Part shown: in pieces, positions 51,193-60,328 of the stretch
Layout of the letters: every line of letters begins with the position of its first letter
How positions within the stretch are numbered: the first letter of the stretch is position 1
Origin: Bacteroidaceae bacterium
Lineage (GTDB): Bacteria > Bacteroidota > Bacteroidia > Bacteroidales > Bacteroidaceae
NCBI GenBank assembly: GCA_017617235.1
Contig: JAFZWQ010000014.1
Location: forward strand, 1 to 64,000
Direction: 5' to 3'
DNA length: 64,000 bases
The notes under the pieces: model-generated
The model's database searches: none
The model's input: the letters and a program-made list of their open reading frames with translations, nothing else
Told to the model about the DNA's origin: nothing
Translations under genes and position numbers: made by a program

Positions 51193-54100
51193 TTAGAACG
51201 GGCGTCCGCCACCAAAACCGCCTCCACGATTTCCGCCACCGCTACGTCCACCTGGGGTACCGCCAGGTCCTCCGCCAGGGAAACTGCCAGGTCCCATCGC
51301 ATTACGAGCTTGTTTGTTACCCAACAGATTCAACGTGTAGGTGAGATGCACCATAACGTACGAGTTGATAGCATTCGACCAAGTATCGCTGCGCATTGTA
51401 GCCGATATAGCACGGCTGATGTTTGAACGTTGTTGCAAAATATCATACCACTGCACCATAACAGTTAGTTCGTGTCCTTTGAGCCACTTCTTCAAATTTT
51501 GACTCAACTGGGCATTCCAAATGAGTTCGTTGGTATTCATCGACTGGTCTGAGTATCCGCGACGACTCTGCTGCGTAATATCGGTTGCAAACGATAAGTT
51601 GAAAGGAAACGTAATATTGAAGTTACCACCATAACTGTATGTCCAACTATCGATGTTTGCATTCTTCTGCATCTTGTTGCGGGCATGCTGGTAATTAAAT
51701 CCACTATTCAGTCCAATCTCGTAAGTTCCAGATTCTTTAAAGTCATTGCGATAGTTCATACGAAGATTTTCGCTGATATTTGTATTTCTAGTCGTAGCCT
51801 TCTCCAGTCTAACATTGCGGAATACCTTGTCCATATCCACAACGGTGGGGTTGTCATCTCGATAGATATCTCCCCAGGTTGACCCATCAGCATTACTGCT
51901 CAGGTATCCCATATTGTTTGCATAGTTCAAATTCAGATTGTTCGTCAAATTCAAATGTTTGCCCTTGTCCAAGGCTGTATTGAACATTACAAAGGCTCCT
52001 GTATTCCAATTACCGTCTATATTCATCGGACGCGAGTATCGAGCACCCGACTGGGTATCGTAGATAGTGGCTGTAGAAATACTATTTTTAGTGTTGCTGT
52101 AGTTTAAATTCATGGCCCATCCGCGCTGTTTGTCGATATTGTAGCCATTGTAGAATGCAAAGACGCGGTTGGTCCACGATGAACGCAGTCCAGCATTACC
52201 TGTCGAGATATTCAACGGGTCGCTCGAATCCACAACCTCCAACAAGTTAGTCATTGATGGCTGCGACATCCAAGCATTATAACGAAGGCGTAACTGACTG
52301 GTATTCGATATCTTCCATCGCATATCCACACGTGGTGCCCAATTGAAAGTATGGCGTACAACTGTAGTATCCAGTTTATTCTTCATATAGTCCATGTGGG
52401 TTGTTTGCGGCTGGAAATTAATGCCTGCATTCAGTCGCATCTCCTGGCCGTTATCGAACTTGCGGTTGTATCGAGCCATTAAACTGGCATCGTGGTTATA
52501 TTCCTTGTATGTGGCATACTGCGAGTTCTCTACATTCTTCAAGTAGTTCAGTGTATCCAATCCCGGAAGATAACCTAAATACAGTTGTTCGGCTGTGTAG
52601 AATCCAGCATACTCTGGTTTTGTAAGCAACGAATCAATACTATACATTGAACGGTCGCTATCTGAGTAGCGGTACTGCATCTGGTAGCTGGCCTGAAGGT
52701 TCAAATACTTTGTGATGGGTTCAGTATACGACAGACGTCCCTGAGCATTATACGAAGTCGAAGGTCGCAGGTTATACTGGTTGGTAAAGTTCGTTTTGTG
52801 TCCCGTAGTATTTGTAGCATCAGCCTGCTGGTAATAGTTGATGAACGAACGGCTCCAGGATGTATTGTCGCTATTCGTGTAATTCCCACCCAAGTTTAGG
52901 GTCACGTTTCTTCCGGCCTTACCCAGCCTACGGTTAATCTGTAAATCGCCACTAGTATTGATGTTCTTACCATCACTCTTCGATGTACGGTCATTATCGT
53001 TCACCGTTATTTTGTCACGCACAGTCACATTCTCAGCCGCATTATACGATTTCAGCGGATCAGTAAAGTAGTCGTACGGATTTTCGTTGAAGGTTGCACT
53101 CAAACTGTTGCTATGCGAATCATTCCAAGAATAACCGACTCGCGGACGGAAAGTCAGGTTAGTCAACGAGTCTATCATCCACTCGAAACGGAAGTCGGCA
53201 TTAACGTTCTGATTGCGGCTGATGCTGTTGTTCTCCGAGTTTTGGAACGTGCTAGTGCTTCCATCCAGGAAAGTCTCGCTATTCGAGCGTGTCTGTACAT
53301 CATTCTTCCGTCCACTATAGCGAACGTTTCCACCCACTTCCAGATAACCTGCATCCGATTCTTTCTTGTTGTTATCCCATGCGACGTTGAGACCATACAT
53401 ATCGCTAGTCGTAATGCCTTGGCCTCCACCGCCACCCCAGCCACGTCCACCGCCACCGGGGAAAGAATTATCATTCACGTTATTACGACTACCAATAAGC
53501 GTAAATTGCATATGGTCGGTATAACGGCTGATATTAGCCTTTGCCGTATAGCGATCCTCGGTACCATAGCCAAGATCGGCATTAATGAGCCAACCCTCCT
53601 TCATACCCTTCTTCACAGTAAGGTCTAGTACAGTTTCTTCCTCTCCATCATCAATACCTGTAATACGGCTGTAGTCGCTCTTCTTATCATACGACTTTAT
53701 TTTATCAACCATCTTTGTGGGTATGTTCTTCATAGCCATCTTTGTGTCATTACTGAAGAATTCTTTACCGCCAACCATAATCTTCGACACCGTCTTACCA
53801 TTTATCTTCACGGTTCCATCGTCATCAATCTCTGCGCCTGGCAACTTACGAATCAGTTCTTCCAGATTTGAGCCTTCGGGTACACGGAAGGCACCTGCGT
53901 TATATATAAAGGTATCCTCCTTCATCTCTACCTGAGCCAACTGAGCTGTCACCTGTGCTTCCTTCATCACCTTGGCATCTTCTTCCAAGGTAACTGTTCC
54001 CAAGTCAACTTCCTTATTCAACTTGCTGAGCGTGACGGTACAATATTGAGTCACATAACCCATATAAGATATGCGTAAAATGTAAGTTCCATACTTAGAT

Positions 54101-54303
54101 ACTGGCAGCGTAACCTTTCCTTCAGTGTCACTTACCACGCCTGTCACCTGCGTACTATCTTTCTCGTTGAGTAGCACCACTGCCGCTCCAGGCAACGGCT
54201 CGTTGAGTCCGCCGTCCATAATCATACCTTTTACCATAGCCTTTTGCGCCATTGCAACCACCGAAATCATCGCCAGCATCAGGCTTACCAATACCTTCTT
54301 CAT
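51193..54303 (-). CDS. Large outer-membrane beta-barrel protein with Gly-rich tail
   Basis: The 1036-residue protein has a signal peptide (VVAMA before Gln), an N-terminal carboxypeptidase-regulatory-like domain (MVKGMIMDGGLNEPLPGAAV), a TonB-plug-like region (LEELIRKLPGAEIDDDGTV) and a long barrel of the OMP_b-brl family. Such proteins resemble TonB receptors but usually lack a SusD partner, and none is nearby. Odd features are a glycine-rich loop near residue 280 (SFPGGGGRGWGGGGG) and a C-terminal tail of Gly, Pro and Arg (about the last 33 residues) instead of the usual terminal aromatic strand. The substrate is unknown. Confidence 0.87.
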   Translation of the reverse strand: MKKVLVSLMLAMISVVAMAQKAMVKGMIMDGGLNEPLPGAAVVLLNEKDSTQVTGVVSDTEGKVTLPVSKYGTYILRISYMGYVTQYCTVTLSKLNKEVDLGTVTLEEDAKVMKEAQVTAQLAQVEMKEDTFIYNAGAFRVPEGSNLEELIRKLPGAEIDDDGTVKINGKTVSKIMVGGKEFFSNDTKMAMKNIPTKMVDKIKSYDKKSDYSRITGIDDGEEETVLDLTVKKGMKEGWLINADLGYGTEDRYTAKANISRYTDHMQFTLIGSRNNVNDNSFPGGGGRGWGGGGGQGITTSDMYGLNVAWDNNKKESDAGYLEVGGNVRYSGRKNDVQTRSNSETFLDGSTSTFQNSENNSISRNQNVNADFRFEWMIDSLTNLTFRPRVGYSWNDSHSNSLSATFNENPYDYFTDPLKSYNAAENVTVRDKITVNDNDRTSKSDGKNINTSGDLQINRRLGKAGRNVTLNLGGNYTNSDNTSWSRSFINYYQQADATNTTGHKTNFTNQYNLRPSTSYNAQGRLSYTEPITKYLNLQASYQMQYRYSDSDRSMYSIDSLLTKPEYAGFYTAEQLYLGYLPGLDTLNYLKNVENSQYATYKEYNHDASLMARYNRKFDNGQEMRLNAGINFQPQTTHMDYMKNKLDTTVVRHTFNWAPRVDMRWKISNTSQLRLRYNAWMSQPSMTNLLEVVDSSDPLNISTGNAGLRSSWTNRVFAFYNGYNIDKQRGWAMNLNYSNTKNSISTATIYDTQSGARYSRPMNIDGNWNTGAFVMFNTALDKGKHLNLTNNLNLNYANNMGYLSSNADGSTWGDIYRDDNPTVVDMDKVFRNVRLEKATTRNTNISENLRMNYRNDFKESGTYEIGLNSGFNYQHARNKMQKNANIDSWTYSYGGNFNITFPFNLSFATDITQQSRRGYSDQSMNTNELIWNAQLSQNLKKWLKGHELTVMVQWYDILQQRSNISRAISATMRSDTWSNAINSYVMVHLTYTLNLLGNKQARNAMGPGSFPGGGPGGTPGGRSGGGNRGGGFGGGRPF

Positions 54304-54483
54304 CTTTACTTATTTATATATAGGATTTGTTGTATCTTCACGCTTATTATGACGGGCTATGTTTTGTTTGGTTTAATTATTCCACATGGTTTTTCGCCCA
54401 TCATCTTTCATTTTTTATTTTTTTAACGTTCTAACGACTTCTACGCACGCGCGTATGATGTGCGCATATATTATAATAGGTAT

Positions 54484-54525
54484 AAAATGTAGGGGACATC
54501 CCTCATGGAATGCCCCCTACATTTT
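54484..54525 (-). terminator. Hairpin terminator of secDF
   Basis: Arms AAAATGTAGGGG and CCCCCTACATTTT form a strong stem 22 bp after the secDF stop on the minus strand. The rest of the gap 54304-54546 is AT-rich leader of the outer-membrane protein gene, where I find no TAnnTTTG element. Confidence 0.8.
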
Positions 54526-54546
54526 ACACTATTTGTATAGCTCTGT

Positions 54547-57500
54547 TCACTTCAGCTCTGCTTCAGCATCCTCTGCAGCAATCTTGCGACCCATTACCAA
54601 ATATGCAACGGGGGCTGCAACCAACATCGAAGAGAATGTTCCGAAGATAACACCCAGAATCATTGCGAAAGAGAAACTGATGATACTACCGGCACCCTTG
54701 AATCCCAAACCAATACCGAAGATAACAGCCAGTACAATGAATGTGCTGACGGAGGTATTGATGGTACGGTTCAGAGTCGCGTTCAGAGAGTCATTGAACA
54801 AGCGCTGACGATCACGCTTAGGATAAAGGTTCAAGTTCTCACGAATACGGTCGAATACAACCACCTTGTCGTTGATAGAGTAACCTATAGCGGTAAGGAT
54901 AGCACCTATGAAGGTCTGGTCAATTTCCAGCGAGAAAGGAACGAAGCCCCAAAGAATTGCATAAGCACCAAGGATTACGATAATATCGCTAACCAAAGCA
55001 ACAATAGCACCAATGGAGAATGCCCAGTTGCGGAAACGCAGCAGGATGTACAGGAAGATTGCAACGAAGGAAAGGCCTACGGCAATCATGGCACCATTGG
55101 TGATATCCTCAGCCACAGAGGGACCTACCTTTTGACTCGAGATAATAGAACCACCTTCACGCACATCACGATTAATAAAGGTCTCCAGTTCCAAATCGCT
55201 TGCCAGCATGCCGGCATTCTGCAACGTATGGAAAAGTTTTTCCTCCAGTTCACTATCCACTTCCAAACCATCCTCGTCAATACGATAGTTGGTAGAAATA
55301 CGGATGGTCTGTCCGTCTGTACCAATAGCGATAGCGCTAGTATTGCTCTCGGGGAAGGCATTAGTCAGCAGACCGCGAACATCCTCGGGCTGTACCTGCT
55401 TGTCAAAAGTTACAACGAAGTTACGACCACCTGTAAAATCGATACTCTTACTAAAACCACGTCCAAGCACTGCAGCCAGGCTGATAAGAGCGATAGCACC
55501 GAAGAATAAGAAACTCTTCTTGTAGTTCTGCATGAACTTGAAGCTAGGATTCTTGAAAGAGATGCGGTTACCAAGAGCAGTCTTGAAGGTGAGGTTCTGC
55601 CAGCGGTCGCGATCCATCATCATCGTGTACCATACACGTGTTAGGAACACAGCGGTAAAGAAGCTAACCAAAATACCGATAATCAGCGTTGTGGCGAAAC
55701 CACGGATAGGTCCTGTACCAAAATAATAAAGAATGATACCTGTGATGATAGAAGTCAGGTTAGAGTCGAAGATGGCACTGAAGGCATTGCTGTATCCAGC
55801 CTCAAGAGCTTCACGGAGGCGCTTTCCAGCCTTCATCTCCTCTTTAGTACGTTCGTAGATAAGCACGTTAGCATCCACTGCCATACCCAAGGTGAGCACC
55901 ATACCAGCAATACCGCTCATGGTCAGTGCTGCCTGGAAACTGGTAAGAATACCAACCGTGAAGAACAGGTTGAGCAATAGCGCACAGTTTGCTACCATAC
56001 CAGGTTTGAAGCCATACATGGCAATCATGTAGAACATCAAGATAATAAAAGCCAAAATAGCACTATAAACACCCATACGGATAGACTCGGCACCCAGTGT
56101 AGGACCAACAATTTCCTCACTTACGATGTGTGCAGGAGCAGGCATTTTACCAGACTGCAATACGTTGGCCAAGTCCTTGGTTTCTTCAGCTGTAAAGCTG
56201 CCTGAAATCTCGGAGCTACCGCCCGTAATCTCACCCTTGACATTGGGAGCGCTGTAAACATTATCATCAAGTACGATGGCAATGCAACGGTTAACATTCA
56301 ATTTCGTGAGTTGAGCCCAACGGCGAGCGCCATCAATGTTCATCTTCATGTTAACACAGGGACGACCCAATTGGTCGAAGGCATCGCTAGCATCGGTGAT
56401 GACATCACCTTCCAGAGGGGCACGTCCATCGCGCTCAGTTACGCGGATTGCATAAAGATAATAATAATCTGCACCATCCTGATCGTTGATACCCTTAACA
56501 CCCCACTTTAGACGCAGGTCGGCAGGTAAGGCCGCCTTAGCTTCAGGAGTCTCAAAGAGAGCTGAGATTGTTTCAAGGTCACGTTTGTGAGCTATACCTA
56601 CTACACAACCCTGACTGGGCTGCACCTGTAAACGAGCCAACAGAGGATGTTCCTTCAGAGCCTGTTCACGATCAACACCAGCAGTCTTAGGAGTTGTGGT
56701 TTTCTCGCCCTTAATGGCCGCGGAAAGGTCAACCTTAGCTTCTGCCTTCGTCGTATCTGCCTCTGCGGCAACCATTGTAGTGTCCTGAGTGATTTCCTCT
56801 GCAGCAACTGCAGTATCGGCCTTCTCTTCGCCACCAACATTGGCAGCAGCCAAACGGCTATCAAGGTCATATAACGTCTGGTAAACTTCCTCTGCATTAT
56901 ATGTCTCCCAGAACTCTAGATTGGCACTACCTTGCAATAGTTTACGAACACGCTCGGGCTCCTTCACACCAGGCATTTCAACCATGATGCGGCCTTCCTG
57001 CCCCTCCAGGGCCTGGATGTTGGGTTGAACTACACCAAAACGGTCGATACGGGTACGCAGCACGTTGTATGAGTTGCTGATGGCAGCTTTCACCTCTTCG
57101 CGCAACACCTTCTCAACCTCACGGTCAGTGCTCTTGGTATTTACCTTGTCACGGAGCTGCTGTGTAGCAAAAAGTTCTGACAGAGGACTATCAGGAGCCA
57201 GTTGCTTATATTCGTTAATGAACAGGGTGATAAAATCGCCCTGACCCTTCGAAGTAGCCTTCTGAGCTGTCTCTACAGCTTTTGCAAAATTAGCATTGGT
57301 AGCCTCCTTGTGGTCGGACAAAGCCTTCACCACATCTGCGACGCTCACTTCCAGAATCACATTCATACCGCCCTTCAAGTCAAGGCCAAGGCCAAGACCC
57401 ATTTCGCGGCACTGCTTCAGGGTCCACACATTCGCATAGACTTTCTTGTTCTGTACAGAATCAAGATAGTCCTGTCCTGCCTGTTCACCTTGCTCAGCAG

Positions 57501-57615
57501 CAATCTTTTCTGCCTTATTCTCATGATAGCTAGCAACCCAGCTAAAGCTCATGTAAAAGAGGCAAATCGCACTAAGCAGGACAAAAATCAATTTGATAAA
57601 TCCTTTGTTTTGCAT
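54547..57615 (-). CDS. secDF: Fused protein-export subunit SecD-SecF
   Basis: The 1022-residue protein joins SecD (N-terminal two-thirds) and SecF, as is usual in Bacteroidetes. It uses the proton gradient to pull preproteins through SecYEG. Visible features are an N-terminal membrane anchor, LGLDLKGGMNVILEV, the periplasmic domain with IMVEMPGVKEPERVRKLLQG, SecD membrane part with MAVDANVLIYERTKEEM, then SecF with SIDFTGGRNFVVTF and VVFDRIRENL. A promoter at 57696-57724 precedes it. There is an Ala/Glu/Thr-rich insert around 275-310 in the periplasmic part. Confidence 0.97.
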   Translation of the reverse strand: MQNKGFIKLIFVLLSAICLFYMSFSWVASYHENKAEKIAAEQGEQAGQDYLDSVQNKKVYANVWTLKQCREMGLGLGLDLKGGMNVILEVSVADVVKALSDHKEATNANFAKAVETAQKATSKGQGDFITLFINEYKQLAPDSPLSELFATQQLRDKVNTKSTDREVEKVLREEVKAAISNSYNVLRTRIDRFGVVQPNIQALEGQEGRIMVEMPGVKEPERVRKLLQGSANLEFWETYNAEEVYQTLYDLDSRLAAANVGGEEKADTAVAAEEITQDTTMVAAEADTTKAEAKVDLSAAIKGEKTTTPKTAGVDREQALKEHPLLARLQVQPSQGCVVGIAHKRDLETISALFETPEAKAALPADLRLKWGVKGINDQDGADYYYLYAIRVTERDGRAPLEGDVITDASDAFDQLGRPCVNMKMNIDGARRWAQLTKLNVNRCIAIVLDDNVYSAPNVKGEITGGSSEISGSFTAEETKDLANVLQSGKMPAPAHIVSEEIVGPTLGAESIRMGVYSAILAFIILMFYMIAMYGFKPGMVANCALLLNLFFTVGILTSFQAALTMSGIAGMVLTLGMAVDANVLIYERTKEEMKAGKRLREALEAGYSNAFSAIFDSNLTSIITGIILYYFGTGPIRGFATTLIIGILVSFFTAVFLTRVWYTMMMDRDRWQNLTFKTALGNRISFKNPSFKFMQNYKKSFLFFGAIALISLAAVLGRGFSKSIDFTGGRNFVVTFDKQVQPEDVRGLLTNAFPESNTSAIAIGTDGQTIRISTNYRIDEDGLEVDSELEEKLFHTLQNAGMLASDLELETFINRDVREGGSIISSQKVGPSVAEDITNGAMIAVGLSFVAIFLYILLRFRNWAFSIGAIVALVSDIIVILGAYAILWGFVPFSLEIDQTFIGAILTAIGYSINDKVVVFDRIRENLNLYPKRDRQRLFNDSLNATLNRTINTSVSTFIVLAVIFGIGLGFKGAGSIISFSFAMILGVIFGTFSSMLVAAPVAYLVMGRKIAAEDAEAELK

Positions 57616-57695
57616 TGTTTAAATTTATTAGTTATTTTACATTATTTGTACTCATTCAATATGCTTTCTACGTACGTATACGCGCAAATAGCGCA

Positions 57696-57724
57696 CAAAG
57701 GTAAGGAAAAAATACGAAATACAA
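57696..57724 (-). promoter_or_regulatory. Promoter of secDF
   Basis: On the minus strand TACCTTTG (57703 to 57696) is preceded 18 nt upstream by TTG (57724-57722). The start codon is 80 nt downstream. Confidence 0.65.
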
Positions 57725-57757
57725 GTCACGAATTACGTTTTATTTCGAGAAAAGAAA

Positions 57758-58855
57758 CTATTTTTGTCGTTTTTTCAATCGGGCGATGACTGGATAATGA
57801 TCCGAAGCCCATATTGTATGGTCTATCATAACATCCGTACACGTCAAATCGGAAGTGTAGAAAACATGATCGATGCGAACAGGAAAGTTTTTCTCGTTAA
57901 AGGTCACTCCCACTCCACATCCACGACTGCGATAAGCATTTTTTAGACGACGTGAGATATGCTGATATGCATAAGAAATAGGCGTATCATTGAAATCACC
58001 ACACATCAAAACAGGGTGATGAGTTGCAATACTATCTACACGTTTGGCCAAGAGGTTTATCTGATTGGCACGTATTTGGGCTGCTACGGCCAGTTTTCCA
58101 GCCAGATAATGCGCCTCATCCTTCATCTTCTCATGTTCACCGCTGCGGATGGCTGCATCATATTCATCTTTGTCATCAGAGGATAACTTGTTACTCTCCA
58201 AATGAACACAAATTACAGACAATGTGTCGTTATCCGGCATTTGCAGGTCAACTTGCATGGCACCAGTTCCCAAGACAACCTCGATGGGGACAGCGACATC
58301 ATTAAGAACAGGGAAACGCGACATCACAGATATACATCCCACATGGTTCAATTGATAACCACGTGTTATCAACTCATCATGAAGTTTTTTATACCGTTCG
58401 CTGGCAAAAGTATATTCTTGCAGACAAATAATGTCAGCACCAGTCTCCAAGATATAGTCCGTAGCAAAATGAATGGAATCATGCTGATAATACTGCATTT
58501 CATGACAATTCCATGTCATTACCGTCAACGCAGGAACGTCATCCGACTTTCCCCGCATACTTATTGGATAATAATCCAAAATATAGTCTGCGCATAGTAT
58601 TATTCCAAATACAGGCACAACCAACATGCGAGGTTTGAAAATCAGCCATATAGGCAAATACAACAAGTTAAGTATCAAAAGAACGGGAAAGGCAAGTCCT
58701 ATGACAGAAATGCGGGGATGCTGCGACGGATCGAGCCATGTAGTAACACAACAAGTCCATAATAAGACCAAAGTTACCAAATTTGCCCCCAACAGCAAAT
58801 TAACCAAAAAATGTTTAACCCACGATGAGGATTCTTCCTTCTTACGATCTGTCAT
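57758..58855 (-). CDS. Membrane-anchored endonuclease/exonuclease/phosphatase protein
   Basis: The ATG at 58855 gives 365 residues; a GTG one codon earlier is less likely. Three hydrophobic segments (about 20-105) precede an EEP domain with MTWNCHEMQYY, the metal-binding Glu in ADIICLQEYTF, VLMCGDFNDTPISYAY, and RIDHVFYT/ASDHYPVIARL. The fold covers nucleases, phosphatases and sphingomyelinases; the substrate here is unknown, and the domain probably faces the periplasm. Its ATG overlaps the rhomboid stop (TGATG). Confidence 0.88.
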   Translation of the reverse strand: MTDRKKEESSSWVKHFLVNLLLGANLVTLVLLWTCCVTTWLDPSQHPRISVIGLAFPVLLILNLLYLPIWLIFKPRMLVVPVFGIILCADYILDYYPISMRGKSDDVPALTVMTWNCHEMQYYQHDSIHFATDYILETGADIICLQEYTFASERYKKLHDELITRGYQLNHVGCISVMSRFPVLNDVAVPIEVVLGTGAMQVDLQMPDNDTLSVICVHLESNKLSSDDKDEYDAAIRSGEHEKMKDEAHYLAGKLAVAAQIRANQINLLAKRVDSIATHHPVLMCGDFNDTPISYAYQHISRRLKNAYRSRGCGVGVTFNEKNFPVRIDHVFYTSDLTCTDVMIDHTIWASDHYPVIARLKKRQK

Positions 58856-59721
58856 CACCTACCACTTGCATCGAATAGTTTGCGTTTCTCGTCCTCCGTT
58901 AAACTACCATACCCATGAGCCTTAACCTTGTCCAAAATTCGGTCAATCTCTTCCTGGCGAGCTTGTTGACGTGCATTATAGTCCATTTCATCGGAAAATT
59001 TACCCTTTCCAGAATGCACCTTCATCTTGGGCTTATGCCACTTCGAAGATTTGTTTTTCCACCACTTTTTCAAGCCTCCAGGATGACGCCAATGAAGCAA
59101 CAATATAAGTCCAAAAAGCATTCCACCCAAATGAGCCATATGGGCTACGCCATCGTTACTGCGTAGCATTGCCGAAAGGAGTTCGATAACGGCATATCCC
59201 ACTACAAAGTACTTGGCCTTGATAGGAAATGGAATGGGTATGATAAACATACGCTCATCGGGAAAAGTCATTCCAAAAGCCAAAAGGATGCCGTATATAG
59301 CTCCTGAGGCCCCCACCGTATTCCATACATTAAGCGCATTTGCTAGGCTATCGGCTGGTACGCCAGCAAGTTCAGGAGCTATGGTCAAATAGTGGATATA
59401 CTGTACCAATTCTTGTATCAGTCCAGCGCCTATGCCACATACCAAATAATAGGTAAGGAAACGCTTTTGCCCCATCACTTGTTCAATTATGCGGCCAAAC
59501 ATCCATAAAGCAAACATATTGAAGAAAAGATGCTCGAAACTCCCGTGCATAAAAAGATACGTAATAATCTGGTGCAAACGAAAGTCACTAGCCATAAAGA
59601 AATGTAGACCCAAAAGCGCATTAAGGTCGATGCCGTACCTTGTCAGTACAAACGAGGCAGCATACATCAATATATTAATAATAAGCAGGTTTTTAGTAAC
59701 CGGTGGCATCTGTTCGCGCAT
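58855..59721 (-). CDS. Rhomboid-family intramembrane serine protease
   Basis: The start MREQMPPVTKNLLIIN (59721) is chosen because the minus-7 element at 59770-59763 lies between it and the longer frame. The 288-residue protein has six membrane helices and the catalytic dyad Ser139 (GASGAIYG) and His197 (HMAHLGGMLFG), with HGSFEHLFFNMFALWMFG in loop 1/helix 2. A basic cytoplasmic tail follows. It cleaves membrane proteins within the bilayer; the substrate is unknown. Confidence 0.94.
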   Translation of the reverse strand: MREQMPPVTKNLLIINILMYAASFVLTRYGIDLNALLGLHFFMASDFRLHQIITYLFMHGSFEHLFFNMFALWMFGRIIEQVMGQKRFLTYYLVCGIGAGLIQELVQYIHYLTIAPELAGVPADSLANALNVWNTVGASGAIYGILLAFGMTFPDERMFIIPIPFPIKAKYFVVGYAVIELLSAMLRSNDGVAHMAHLGGMLFGLILLLHWRHPGGLKKWWKNKSSKWHKPKMKVHSGKGKFSDEMDYNARQQARQEEIDRILDKVKAHGYGSLTEDEKRKLFDASGR

Positions 59722-59762
59722 ATTTTGTTCTTTTCGTCTTTGTAAGTCGTTATTTGAGACTG

Positions 59763-59770
59763 CAAAAGTA
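59763..59770 (-). promoter_or_regulatory. Minus-7 element of the rhomboid operon
   Basis: TACTTTTG on the minus strand matches TAnnTTTG and lies 41 nt before the rhomboid start. A -33 element is not evident. Confidence 0.5.
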
Positions 59771-59852
59771 CGCATTTTCCCTATAAAAACAGCATAAAAA
59801 GGCTTGAATGATACTTTTTTTACACAAAAACATGATTTTTTGAGCAAAATTC

Positions 59853-59883
59853 TTTGCAGGTAATATAACTTTATCTAAATTTG
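59853..59883 (+). promoter_or_regulatory. Promoter of the HU gene
   Basis: TTTG at 59853-59856 and TAAATTTG at 59876-59883 are 19 nt apart. A 55-nt leader follows before the HU start codon. Confidence 0.65.
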
Positions 59884-59938
59884 GAACGCAATACGAGAAT
59901 ATAACACTCTTTTTATTAACTTATTAACCAACAACACT

Positions 59939-60211
59939 ATGAACAAGACTGAATTGATTGCAAAGATTGCTGAAGGCGCTGGCCTGAGCAAAGTTGATGC
60001 TAAGAAGGCATTAGACGCTGCTATTGATGCTACCGTTGCTGCCCTGAAGGCAGGTGAAAAGGTACAGGTTCCCGGCATCATCACACTGTCTGTTGAGAAG
60101 CGCGATGCTCGCAAGGGTATCAACCCCGCTACCAAGCAGGTTATCACTATCCCCGCAAAGAAGGTAGTTAAGGTTAAGGCCGGTTCTGAGCTCACAGCTG
60201 CCGTTAAGTAA
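59939..60211 (+). CDS. HU-family DNA-binding protein
   Basis: The 90-residue protein has the standard HU length and layout: MNKTELIAKIAEGAGLSK, the dimerisation helices with ALDAAIDATVAAL, and the beta-arm region (TLSVEKRDARKGINPATKQ, IPAKKVVKVKAGSEL). It bends and compacts DNA as a dimer. A strong terminator follows, so it is a monocistronic unit. Confidence 0.96.
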   Translation: MNKTELIAKIAEGAGLSKVDAKKALDAAIDATVAALKAGEKVQVPGIITLSVEKRDARKGINPATKQVITIPAKKVVKVKAGSELTAAVK

Positions 60212-60233
60212 TCAGCTCAACTCATGAACAAAC

Positions 60234-60265
60234 AAAGGGAAGCCGCATTGCGGTTTCCCTTTTTT
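60234..60265 (+). terminator. Intrinsic terminator of the HU gene
   Basis: AAAGGGAAGCCGC, loop ATT, GCGGTTTCCC and a run of six T form a classic hairpin with U-tract 22 bp after the HU stop. Confidence 0.93.
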
Positions 60266-60294
60266 GGTTATATCGGGATTATTTTGTACCTTTG
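60264..60294 (+). promoter_or_regulatory. Promoter of argS
   Basis: TTG at 60264-60266 and TACCTTTG at 60287-60294 are 20 nt apart. The -33 element overlaps the end of the HU terminator T-run. The argS ATG is 34 nt downstream. Confidence 0.7.
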
Positions 60295-60328
60295 CACGCG
60301 ATGAATTAAATATATGTAAGGAATAAGT

